Positions 7,572 through 14,958 of a stretch of 52,733 nucleotides of DNA are shown here, piece after piece. The number at the start of each line of letters is the position of its first letter. The first letter of the stretch is position 1. Origin of the DNA: JAFCCL01 sp041645325. Lineage in GTDB: Archaea > Iainarchaeota > Iainarchaeia > Iainarchaeales > GCA-2688035. The DNA lies in the NCBI GenBank assembly GCA_041645325.1, contig JBAZQI010000004.1:1-52733 (forward strand). The letters run 5' to 3'. The position numbers were made by a program, and so were the translations under genes. The notes under the pieces were generated by a model, which saw only the letters and a list, made by a program, of their open reading frames with translations, was not told where the DNA came from and did not search any database.

Positions 7572-7583
7572 AAAATTAAATAC
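7572..7583 (+). promoter_or_regulatory. TATA-like box of surface protein gene 1
   Basis: AAAATTAAATAC lies about 40 nt before the ATG at 7621. The surrounding 55 nt (ATCCAAAAAATTAAATACCC and onward) are repeated almost unchanged before surface protein 2 at 8872-8927, so the promoter was duplicated with the gene. Confidence 0.5.
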
Positions 7584-7620
7584 CCCAAAGGCCTTATATT
7601 AACAAAAAAGATGGTTATTT

Positions 7621-8766
7621 ATGCCTTTAAAGCTCACTGTTCCGAACTCTTTTTTCCACCTTATAATCGCCCTTATTATAATTGCCCTCTTAACCGGCGC
7701 TTTTGCGTATGTTGTTTTGCCTGGTGTTGTTCCAAATCCCGGGCATGCTTTGTCCACAATTCAGGGTTATTTTCAGGGTGATGCCAGCCTGGTTCAGTCG
7801 CTTGCAAAGATTCAGCAGCAGGTCACTGGCCTATGTGCTGCCGGCAGCAGCATAAGGGCGATTAATGCCGATGGCACGGTTTCCTGTGAAGCCGATGATG
7901 TCGGTGCTGCCGGCTTGGGCGGTTCCGGAACAGCTAACTATTTGGCAAAATGGAATGCGGCAACAGCACTGGTAAACAGTGTATTGTATGAAAGCGGCGG
8001 CAACATCGGAATTGGCATCAACGCCCCTAAGAATAAGCTGGATGTTGAGGGCGGTGCTGTTGTTGGCTCAGCATATTCCGGGACGAATACTGCGCCTGCT
8101 GAAGGATTGCTTGTTCAAGGGGCTGTCGGCATTGGAACGACAAGCCCGAGTACTGGGACCGTAGGGCCGTTAAAGCTTGATGTAGAAGGCCCTGTCGGGG
8201 CAACAGCCTATTGTGACCAAAGCGGAAACAATTGCAAAACAATTGCTCAAATAGCCGTGTTGCCAACCTGTGCAGACGGAGATTATCTGAGATTCAGCGG
8301 TGGTGCTTGGGTATGCAGCGGTACTGCTCCGTGCACTCCAAATTGCGGTTGTGCAGCCAGCACTTGCACTGGCAGCACTTGCCCAAACGGCTGCGGCGGA
8401 ACCTGCGCAGGCACCAAGGCTTGTTGCACTCCTGATTGCAGTTGCGCCACTGGTCGCTGCGTAGGCGATACCTGTTCAAATGGTTGCGGAGGTAATTGTG
8501 CAGGAACAAAAGTATGTACCTGCCTGGCAACTGTTTGTGTTCCTCAAGATGTTTGGGGTGGTTGTTCTAGCGGAACTCCGGTAGGCGGCAGCTGTTGCCT
8601 GTCCGGCTATCCACGGTGTGTCCCTCAAGATACTTGGGGTGGTTGTTCTAGCGGAATTAAGGTAGGCAATAGTTGTTGTATGTACAATTGTCCAACTTGT
8701 GTCCTTCAGGATATATGGGGCAATTGTGCGAGTGGAACTAAGGTAGGCAATAGTTGCTGCATCTAA
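7621..8766 (+). CDS. Surface protein 1: conserved anchor, tail-fibre-like repeats, Cys-rich C-terminus
   Basis: A 381-residue exported protein. Residues 1-35 hold a hydrophobic signal-anchor (FFHLIIALIIIALLTGAFAY). A segment shared with the next two genes follows (PNPGHALSTIQGYFQGDASL to about 95) and includes a C-G-SIR-INADGTVSCE repeat. Residues about 120-200 contain NKLDVEGGAVVG and VGIGTTSP units, typical of fibre and adhesin stalks. The last 150 residues are cysteine-rich: two copies of a C-G-TC-NGCGG-CAGTK unit, then three copies of a PQD-WGGCSSGT-VG-SCC unit. Disulfide-knotted extracellular display is likely. The start is fixed by conservation among the paralogs. Confidence 0.8.
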   Translation: MPLKLTVPNSFFHLIIALIIIALLTGAFAYVVLPGVVPNPGHALSTIQGYFQGDASLVQSLAKIQQQVTGLCAAGSSIRAINADGTVSCEADDVGAAGLGGSGTANYLAKWNAATALVNSVLYESGGNIGIGINAPKNKLDVEGGAVVGSAYSGTNTAPAEGLLVQGAVGIGTTSPSTGTVGPLKLDVEGPVGATAYCDQSGNNCKTIAQIAVLPTCADGDYLRFSGGAWVCSGTAPCTPNCGCAASTCTGSTCPNGCGGTCAGTKACCTPDCSCATGRCVGDTCSNGCGGNCAGTKVCTCLATVCVPQDVWGGCSSGTPVGGSCCLSGYPRCVPQDTWGGCSSGIKVGNSCCMYNCPTCVLQDIWGNCASGTKVGNSCCI

Positions 8767-8927
8767 TTTTTTCAGGAAAAAAAGAGTTGTTTGCTTGTTC
8801 CTGTTTCTGCCAGCTGTTTGCGATGCACTTTCAGGATTATTAAATTTCCAAAGGATTGCTTTAATCTTTAATCCAAAAAATTAAATACCCCAAAGACCTA
8901 ATATACTAACAAAAAAGATGGTTGTTT

Positions 8928-9872
8928 ATGCCTTTAAAGCTCACTGTTCCAAACTCTTTTTTCCACCTTATAATCGCCTTTATTATAATTGCCCTCTTAA
9001 CCGGCGCTTTTGCGTATGTTGTTTTGCCTGGTGCTGTTCCAAATCCCGGGCATGCTTTGTCCACAATTCAGGGTTATTTTCAGGGTGATGCCAGCTTGGT
9101 TCAGTCGCTTGCAAAGATTCAGCAGGAGGTCATGGGCCAGTGTGCTGTCGGCAGCAGCATAAGGGTGATTAATGCCGATGGCACGGTTTCCTGTGAAGCC
9201 GATGATGTTGGTGTAACTAGCATTTCTGCCGGAACCGGGATTACCTTAGCCCCAAATCCAATAACAACTACCGGAACCATCTCTGCAAATACAAGTGTTT
9301 TGCAAAACAGGGTTTCCGGAACCTGCGCAGTTGGAAATTCAATAAGGGTGATTAATGCCAATGGCACTGTTACTTGTGAAGCGGCTGGCGGAGGAGGGGT
9401 GCCATCCGGTGTTATTGTTATGTGGTCCGGCACCTTGGCAAGCGTTCCGGCCGGATGGCATTTGTGTGATGGCACAGCCGGAACTCCTGACCTGAGGGAT
9501 AAATTTATTTATGGCTGGACAGCGGGTGTAAATCCCGGCGGCACTGGGGGCACTGCTTCCCATACTCATGCGCCTGGGACTTATAGTGTTACTGTACCGG
9601 CGCATACTCATGGTGTGGGCACTTATGGCGAAGCCGCAACTGGGCACAGACATGGAATTAGCTTTGACTGGGCTGTTATACAGATTCCAGAAGGGGAAAA
9701 TTATGACTCAATTAGTTATGATATCGTTCCCAATTTTACAGACACAACCGCTGTTAGTATTAGCGGGTCTTCAGCATCAGGCGGAGGTGCGTCTGTGGCA
9801 GTTTCTGGAACCTCGGCCTCAACAACCACTTTGCCGCCTTACTACAAGCTTGCCTTTATTATGAAAATTTAG
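8928..9872 (+). CDS. Surface protein 2: conserved anchor plus phage tail-collar domain
   Basis: A 314-residue paralog of the protein at 7621. The first 90 residues are nearly identical at DNA level. A TSISAGTGITLAPNPITTTG linker and a second C-VGNSIRVIN repeat follow. The C-terminal half reads as a phage short-tail-fibre collar domain: IVMWSGTLASVPAGWHLCDG, TPDLRDKFIYG, several HTH/HTHG histidine motifs and the closing LPPYYKLAFIMKI. In phages this domain forms receptor-binding trimers, often with His-bound metal. Here it is joined to an archaeal signal-anchor, suggesting a cell-surface adhesin. ATG at 8928 matches the start of copy 1; an in-frame TTG at 8922 is less likely. Confidence 0.85.
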   Translation: MPLKLTVPNSFFHLIIAFIIIALLTGAFAYVVLPGAVPNPGHALSTIQGYFQGDASLVQSLAKIQQEVMGQCAVGSSIRVINADGTVSCEADDVGVTSISAGTGITLAPNPITTTGTISANTSVLQNRVSGTCAVGNSIRVINANGTVTCEAAGGGGVPSGVIVMWSGTLASVPAGWHLCDGTAGTPDLRDKFIYGWTAGVNPGGTGGTASHTHAPGTYSVTVPAHTHGVGTYGEAATGHRHGISFDWAVIQIPEGENYDSISYDIVPNFTDTTAVSISGSSASGGGASVAVSGTSASTTTLPPYYKLAFIMKI

Positions 9873-9937
9873 TATTTTATCCGGATTATTGCCTGTTTTT
9901 TGGTTTTCAAACTTGCCAAAAAGGCCATAATGCAAAT

Positions 9938-10019
9938 ATCGTTGAATAATAAGCGCAAGAAAGGTATCCCAACCTTTAAATATTCTAAAATCGTTGAATA
10001 ATAAGCGTAAGAAAAAGGT
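9938..10019 (+). repeat. Direct repeat pair around promoter of surface protein 3
   Basis: ATCGTTGAATAATAAGCG followed by C/T and AAGAAA occurs at about 9938-9964 and 9990-10015, 52 nt apart. Between the copies lies AACCTTTAAATATTC (9971-9985), a good TATA box. The promoter sequence differs completely from that of copies 1 and 2. The repeats could be regulatory sites or scars of the insertion that placed copy 3. Confidence 0.6.
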
Positions 10020-10029
10020 GTTTTGTTTT

Positions 10030-10860
10030 ATGTCTTTAAAGCTCACTGTCCCAAACTCTTTTTTTCATCTTGTGGTGGTTTTTATAGTGACTGTTTTTGT
10101 GGTTGGCGCTTTTGCGTATGTTGTTTTGCCTGGTGTTGTTCCAAATCCTGGGCATGCTTTGTCCACAATTCAGGGTTATTTTCAGGGTGATGCCAGCCTG
10201 GTTCAGTCGCTTGCAAAGATTCAGCAGCAGGTCACTGGCCTGTGTGCTGTCGGCAGCAGCATAAGGGTGATTAATGCTGATGGCACGGTTTCCTGTGAAG
10301 CCGATGATGTTGGTGCTGCTGGTGTAACCAGCATTTCTGCCGGAACAGGGATTACCTTATCCCCAAATCCAATAACGACTACCGGAACCATCTCTGCAAA
10401 TACAACTGTTTTGCAAAACAGGGTTTCCGGAACCTGCGCAGTTGGAAATTCAATAAGGGTGATTAATGCCGATGGCACTGTTGCCTGTGAAACGGACGAT
10501 GTCGGTACTGGCGACATTACCAGTGTTTCTGTTGGCACAGGTTTAACAGGCGGCGGGGCAAGCGGCGATGTCACATTGGAGGCGAATACAGCTTATTTAC
10601 AAAGGAGAGTTACGGGCACTTGTGCTGCTATGCAGGCAATTAGGGTTGTAAATGCAGATGGTACAGTTAGTTGTGTAAATATTCCGTCTGCTATCGTCTG
10701 CACATGGGGAGGCAAGACTTACTCTAAGGGGGCTGCATGTTGGTCTGGTTCATGTGATTTTGCAACGGGTTGCTGCACTTGGGTATGTCAAGCAGACGGC
10801 AGTTGGGTTAATGTTGGGTCAGGTATCAATTGCAAAACTGTTGGTTGTTGTGGCTGTTAA
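10030..10860 (+). CDS. Surface protein 3: conserved anchor, IRVINADGTV repeats, short Cys-rich end
   Basis: A 276-residue paralog of the two preceding genes. The transmembrane core is diverged (LVVVFIVTVFVVGAFAYVVL), but the following 60 residues are almost identical to copy 1. Three C-x-IRV(I/V)NADGTV-C units occur, separated by TSISAGTGITLSPNPI and TSVSVGTGLTGGG linkers that recall tail-fibre repeats. The last 50 residues contain about nine cysteines, different from those of copy 1. The family thus pairs one anchor with interchangeable tips. ATG at 10030 (MSLKLTVPNS) is chosen by comparison with the paralogs. Confidence 0.8.
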   Translation: MSLKLTVPNSFFHLVVVFIVTVFVVGAFAYVVLPGVVPNPGHALSTIQGYFQGDASLVQSLAKIQQQVTGLCAVGSSIRVINADGTVSCEADDVGAAGVTSISAGTGITLSPNPITTTGTISANTTVLQNRVSGTCAVGNSIRVINADGTVACETDDVGTGDITSVSVGTGLTGGGASGDVTLEANTAYLQRRVTGTCAAMQAIRVVNADGTVSCVNIPSAIVCTWGGKTYSKGAACWSGSCDFATGCCTWVCQADGSWVNVGSGINCKTVGCCGC

Positions 10861-11157
10861 TCTTTTTAAAATGGCTTATATAGGTGTTGCAGGCAGTAGA
10901 AGAAATGAAAACAAACAAAACGGAAAAATGGTGTCAACCCTATTTTAGAAAAAGATGGGCACTGCAGAATTATGACCCTAATACATTTGGCTTTCCCTTG
11001 CGCCCTTGTTGCCTAGTGCATCCTGCAGAAAAGCGGGCAATTCCATCCAATAAGCTGGTCTGAAGAGCGTTTTCCGCGTCTTCACACAAGCAAAAATTCA
11101 GGCAACCCTAGCCTTCTTTCCCAGAGCCTCGCTGGGCATGCTGTGCGAGAAGCAGCA
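10861..11157. other. Intergenic stretch without a recognised gene
   Basis: About 300 nt after the surface-protein cluster. A TATA-like GCTTATATAGG lies at about 10872. I see no tRNA T-arm, no CRISPR units and no long open frame with plausible composition. Together with the ATPase remnant on its right it looks like a decayed region. Confidence 0.4.
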
Positions 11158-11399
11158 TCATGCGCGCCGGCTGAGGAGCCACTTCCAAAGAGGGATGAAG
11201 CTGACCCTGCGCATTATATACCGAACCATTCCATCTGCGCTGACTTCTCGGTATTCTCGGTTATCACAAGCAGATCCCTACAGCCCATATCTTTGCTAGC
11301 CTTAAGCAGCGCCCTAAACTTCCTTTGCTTCTCTTTCACGTCTGAGCTGCAGCAGACTTGTATCAGTTGCTTAATCTTCAGCCCGTCGCAGTTTAGAGC
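11158..11399 (-). pseudogene. C-terminal remnant of a DUF4143-type ATPase
   Basis: Read on the minus strand from 11399, the frame gives LKIKQLIQVCCSSDVKEKQR, then RALLKASKDMGCRDLLVITE and KSAQMEWFGI before TAA at 11216-11214. The next frame, from ATG at 11214, gives MRRVSFIPLWKWLLSRRA before TGA at 11158. Joined, these match the C-terminal end of DUF4143 AAA ATPases: a LIQVCYD segment, reentry at ALLKA, LVIT, and a final IPLWKWLL. The 5' part is missing and the frame is broken, so this is a decayed fragment next to rnz. Confidence 0.65.
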
Positions 11400-11404
11400 C
11401 TAAA

Positions 11405-12310
11405 TCACACTTCCATTTCTTCCAGGTCCTTTGGCACTACAACGTTTCCGAATTCCTGCCTTGCCTCGTTTTCAACGTCCTTGTTGCTTTTGTAGCGCGG
11501 TGAAATGTGCACTATGACAAGCTTTTTTGCTTTTGTCTGCTCGGCAACCCATGCCGCCTGCTTTGCAGTGCAGTGCTTTGTTTCCTTTGCCCTTGTGATG
11601 TGCTTTTCCAGGAATGCCGCTTCATGCACAAGGACATCAGAATCCCTTATTGCGTCAAAGTAAGAATCGCTTGGAAGAGTGTCCATTACAATTGAAACCT
11701 TTTTTCCCTGCCTTCCCTTTTCATAGTCCATCACCTGTTCGGGCCTGAAAACCTTTTTGCCAACTCGTACCTTTTCTCCTTTCTGTAGTTTGCTCCACAA
11801 AGGCCCCTCTGGAATGCCGAGCTTTAATGCCGTTTCCCTTTGGAACGTTCCTTCCTTGTCCTTTTCCTTGAATGCAAACCCAAGGCATGGAACGCCGTGC
11901 TTCAATGGAAAGGTCTCAATTGAATACTTTTCGCCTTCCGCTATTCTTCCGCTTGAAACCTCTTTCACCCTTATCTCAAAATTCCTTTTCATCAGTGCAA
12001 GGTCCATTATTTTTTCTATTTCCCTTTTTGTCCCCCTCGGTCCGTACACATTCAACGGAACATCCCTTTCATGCATTGCCATTGTTGCCATCAGGCCAGG
12101 CAATCCGAGGACATGGTCTGCGTGGAAATGGCTCAAAAAAATCGAGTGCACCCTCATATAGCTTACGCCGCATTGCATCATCTGCCTCTGGGTTCCCTCA
12201 GGGCAATCGAACAAAAACCAGTTGCCCTCAAACTGCAGCGCTATGGCTGTCAAATTCCTTTCAACGGTTGGATTGCTGCAGCTGGTTCCCAAAACAACAA
12301 GCTTCATCAT
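11405..12310 (-). CDS. rnz: Ribonuclease Z (tRNA 3' processing endonuclease)
   Basis: A 301-residue metallo-beta-lactamase nuclease that removes 3' trailers from tRNA precursors. Motifs are LGTSCSNPTVERN at the N-terminus, SHFHADHVLGLPGL near residue 60 (HxHxDH metal site), KHGVPCLGF near 140, an MDTLPSD acidic strand near 210, HEAAF near 230 and IVHISPRY near 270. Length is typical of the short archaeal enzyme. ATG at 12307 is an equally good start. The ATPase remnant lies 5 nt beyond its stop. Confidence 0.93.
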   Translation of the reverse strand: MMKLVVLGTSCSNPTVERNLTAIALQFEGNWFLFDCPEGTQRQMMQCGVSYMRVHSIFLSHFHADHVLGLPGLMATMAMHERDVPLNVYGPRGTKREIEKIMDLALMKRNFEIRVKEVSSGRIAEGEKYSIETFPLKHGVPCLGFAFKEKDKEGTFQRETALKLGIPEGPLWSKLQKGEKVRVGKKVFRPEQVMDYEKGRQGKKVSIVMDTLPSDSYFDAIRDSDVLVHEAAFLEKHITRAKETKHCTAKQAAWVAEQTKAKKLVIVHISPRYKSNKDVENEARQEFGNVVVPKDLEEMEV

Positions 12311-12319
12311 TAATCACTT

Positions 12320-12415
12320 AATATCAAAAGGCATTAATTATGAAACTTTTTTAAATGCCTTTTGATAGCTATCAAAGGTCAAATTTTGTATGCCGTATTT
12401 TTGTCCTTTGATATT
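12320..12415 (+). repeat. Two-hairpin palindromic element, copy A
   Basis: Two adjacent stem-loops. The first pairs ATATCAAAAGGCAT (12321-12334) with ATGCCTTTTGATAG (12355-12368). The second pairs CTATCAAAGG (12369-12378) with CCTTTGATAT (12405-12414). The outer ends AATATCAAA/TTTGATATT are also inverted repeats. A second copy in inverted orientation lies at 30992-31083, with roughly 80 of 92 positions agreeing by eye, including loop sequence. It lies between rnz and the first lonB piece. Confidence 0.8.
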
Positions 12416-12598
12416 AAACAAAAGGGCTTGGAAATATTTAAAATGGCAGGGGCGCTGCAAAAATAAGGAAATAACCTATTTAATTGGTTGCGCAATAGGC
12501 TTTTTTGCAAATCCGGTTTCAGAATTGTTTTTGGTGCAAATGTCAAGCTAATGTTTTCAATAGCTTTTTAATCCTTGCAATTCATATAAGTAACTATT

Positions 12599-13609
12599 AT
12601 GCCGCATGTTGCCAAGCCTGATTCAAAGTTGAAAAGCACTGCAGATGTTCCTGTGCCTCCGCGAACAATCGACCAGGTTGTGGGGCAGGAGAAAAGCGTT
12701 GAGCTGATAAGAAAGGCGGCTGCGCAGAAAAGGAATGTTTTGCTTATTGGTCTGCCTGGAACAGGCAAGAGCATGCTTGCGCAGGCAATGGCCGAGATAA
12801 TGCCTGTTTCACAGCTTCATGACATTATGATTTACCCAAATCATGCCGACTCGAACAATCCCAAGGTAAGAACTGTGAAGGCGGGAATGGGCAGGAAAAT
12901 AATCCATAAGGACAGGCTTGAGGCAAGAAAGCAGGATGACAATTTGCGTTTGATGAGCTTTTTGCTTCCAATGGGCGCGTTCATCCTTTCGTTTTTCATC
13001 TGGCAGATGGGCTGGGTTCCTGACGTTGTTTTTGCCGCCTTGCTTTTGCTTGACGGCTTGCTGATGGTTGCATTTGGCCTGGGAATGCAGATGAGGCCCC
13101 AGGGCACAAAACAGACTCCCAAGCTATTGGTTGACAACTCTTTAAAGAAAACTGCGCCTTTCATTGAGGCAACAGGCGCAAGGGCAGGCGCATTGCTCGG
13201 GGACGTGAGGCATGACCCGTTGCAATCGTTTATTGACGAAGTTAAATTTGTTGTTTGCCGTAATGGTGTTGAAGAGAAGCTTTCTTTTGAACAGTTGTGG
13301 AAACAGATGTCGGAAAAATACCCTGATTTAGTTGAGAAATCTGCCGGTGATTACGAAGCAATTGTCTTTCCAAAAGGCGAAGCCATATTTGCCTATGGCT
13401 TGAATAAGAAAAAAGAACTCATAAAATCAAGAATATATTCAATTAACAGACGCCCCTACAACGGCAAAGTAATTGAAGTTTCGGCTGGCGAATCAAAAAT
13501 TACCTTGACTCCTGAACACAAAGTCATAACCAAAAACGGAGACAAAAAAGCAGAGGCAATTTCAAAGAAAGACCTACTGATTAAACTCATTAAGCCTGAA
13601 ACAGCTTAA
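12599..13609 (+). CDS. lonB: LonB protease, N-terminal piece fused to N-half of a split intein
   Basis: A 336-residue protein. Residues 1-209 are the N-terminal part of archaeal membrane LonB: Walker A GLPGTGKS (51-58), two transmembrane segments (about 121-140 and 143-162) that anchor the protease, and the conserved GALLGDVRHDPLQ ending at 209. Intact LonB would continue SGGLGTP, but instead S210 starts an intein N-half that runs to a stop after LIKPETA. The rest of LonB resumes at 17060, 3.45 kb further on, after an intein C-half. Walker B, sensor residues and the protease domain are therefore on the other polypeptide. Trans-splicing would be needed to rebuild a working LonB. Confidence 0.9.
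   Translation: MPHVAKPDSKLKSTADVPVPPRTIDQVVGQEKSVELIRKAAAQKRNVLLIGLPGTGKSMLAQAMAEIMPVSQLHDIMIYPNHADSNNPKVRTVKAGMGRKIIHKDRLEARKQDDNLRLMSFLLPMGAFILSFFIWQMGWVPDVVFAALLLLDGLLMVAFGLGMQMRPQGTKQTPKLLVDNSLKKTAPFIEATGARAGALLGDVRHDPLQSFIDEVKFVVCRNGVEEKLSFEQLWKQMSEKYPDLVEKSAGDYEAIVFPKGEAIFAYGLNKKKELIKSRIYSINRRPYNGKVIEVSAGESKITLTPEHKVITKNGDKKAEAISKKDLLIKLIKPETA
13226..13606 (+). other. Intein N-half (Int-N) of LonB, 127 residues
   Basis: The segment starts at Ser210 (codon 13226-13228), which would be splicing residue 1. Block A-like SFIDEVKFVVCRNG is followed near residue 80 of the half by GKVIEVSAGESKITLTPEHK, which carries the block B T-x-x-H (TPEH). It ends shortly after block B, exactly where the homing-endonuclease domain begins in ordinary inteins. 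Ser rather than Cys at position 1 is less common but functional in known inteins. Assignment rests on motif order and on the broken LonB junction. Confidence 0.85.
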
Positions 13610-13683
13610 TTCTCTTTCTCTTAACCTTTACACCCCCCCCTTTTCGGGCAATTCAACTGATTCTTGAAAAGCCTCACCGCTTT

Positions 13684-13768
13684 CCCTAAACAGAATTTTT
13701 TCTTAGGGCTCTGCTTCAACACTTTGGCAATTGAACAAGTGCAAAATACTTCTTTTGCCAAAGTGTTG
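13684..13768 (+). other. Strong stem-loops in the fracture gap
   Basis: CAACACTTTGGCAA (13717-13730) is perfectly repeated in inverted form as TTGCCAAAGTGTTG (13755-13768), a 14-bp stem with a 24-nt loop. Just before it, CCCTAA (13684-13689) pairs with TTAGGG (13703-13708). An 8-C run lies at 13633-13640. The region sits between the Int-N stop and the endonuclease start. It may be a terminator, a recombination scar or the endonuclease's regulatory element. Confidence 0.6.
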
Positions 13769-13873
13769 TTCGGCTTAAACATTTCCCTGCCTTCGACAGG
13801 TAGGCTTTATTATAATTCAGCGGAAACGCGCTCTTCCAAAAGGGATTATAACCAAAGAACGGAAGATTCTAGC

Positions 13874-14866
13874 ATGGAGCCCGAAGTGTTGGTCAGCGAG
13901 CAGGATATCATTGCAACTTACTCTGAGGAAGAGCAATTATCCTGCAGGCAATATGCTGAATACCAAAAAATTATTCAAGAGAATCCTTCTTTTGGCTACA
14001 AGCGCTGCGCAAAACTGTTGGGCGTTTCACAAGGCAGAACAAGATGGTGGCACACTAAAGGCACAAAGAAAGCGGTTCCAATAGCATTGAAAACCATTGA
14101 AAAGCTGAAGAGCGCCGGTTTCATTCCTTTCACCGAAAAGCACGAGCACGCTAAAACAATCTTCAACATTTTGGGAACGCTCTTCGGCGATGGAGGAATT
14201 GACAAAAGGCTGAATACTATAGCGTTTATTTCTTCAGACAAAAGAGATGTTGATTTATGGGAACAAGACTTACTGAAAGTTTTTTTCTTTTCAAAAAACA
14301 AAACAAGCCTCGTTGAAGGCGGTGAGTGGGGGCATTCTTACAACATCAGGACATTTGACAGAAATATAATCCGATTCTTTGTTGCATTAGGCACGCCAGT
14401 TGGAAATAAAGTGACTACAAAATATAGCTTGCCTCAATGGCTCTTCTCTGCTTCAGAAAAATCAAGGTTCGCTTTTCTTGATGGTTATTTGGCCTCGGAA
14501 GTTTCCGTGCCACACTGGAAAACAGGTATTAGCGGCAATTGCTTTTTCGCAGATTTGGCGATGGGCATTTCCAAAGTCCTTTCTCTCGAGGCGGAGCACA
14601 TTGCTTTTTTGAAAGATGTTGAAAAGCTTTTGCACTCCGTGGGCATTGCAACTACCGGCAATATTTACAAGAATCTTTCTGCCGGGAGACTTCGAAAAGA
14701 CGGCTTTCAGACAGCCAACTACAAAATCTTTCCCAGGACAACTTTCCACAGGGCTCTTTTCTTCAACGAAAACTTTCCATTCCGTTACGCCACTGGCAAA
14801 AAGCAACGCATGAAAGCGGAAATAGAAAAAGCTCTGGAATGCAAGCGCCTAAAACGGTCAATCTGA
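13874..14866 (+). CDS. LAGLIDADG homing endonuclease inside the split lonB locus
   Basis: A 330-residue protein when started at ATG 13874 (MEPEVLVSEQDIIATYSEEE). The frame stays open upstream to 13664, but that part is the stem-loop region and looks non-coding. A helix-turn-helix (CAKLLGVSQGRTRWW, about 45-60) precedes two LAGLIDADG helices, ILGTLFGDGG (about 99-108) and AFLDGYLASE (about 200-209). No splicing blocks are present. It lies between the two intein halves, where the endonuclease domain of a contiguous intein would be. That is the arrangement of fractured genes with split inteins. CTTTATTATAATTC near 13803 could be its TATA box. Confidence 0.85.
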   Translation: MEPEVLVSEQDIIATYSEEEQLSCRQYAEYQKIIQENPSFGYKRCAKLLGVSQGRTRWWHTKGTKKAVPIALKTIEKLKSAGFIPFTEKHEHAKTIFNILGTLFGDGGIDKRLNTIAFISSDKRDVDLWEQDLLKVFFFSKNKTSLVEGGEWGHSYNIRTFDRNIIRFFVALGTPVGNKVTTKYSLPQWLFSASEKSRFAFLDGYLASEVSVPHWKTGISGNCFFADLAMGISKVLSLEAEHIAFLKDVEKLLHSVGIATTGNIYKNLSAGRLRKDGFQTANYKIFPRTTFHRALFFNENFPFRYATGKKQRMKAEIEKALECKRLKRSI

Positions 14867-14958
14867 CCCGGTATTCTTGCCTTGTTTTGTGGCTGTTTTT
14901 TTTCCCAATCAACGTACCAAAACCAATAATTAAAGCCTTGCTTAAAGATGTTACTAAT

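Noticed and set aside
10861..11157. tRNA, SRP or RNase P RNA in the gap
   Set aside because: No T-arm, no GNAR-type or RNase P core sequences and no long-range pairing could be found by eye.
13664..13873. N-terminal extension of the homing endonuclease
   Set aside because: The extension coincides with perfect stem-loops and has no domain-like sequence. ATG at 13874 gives a normal LAGLIDADG protein.
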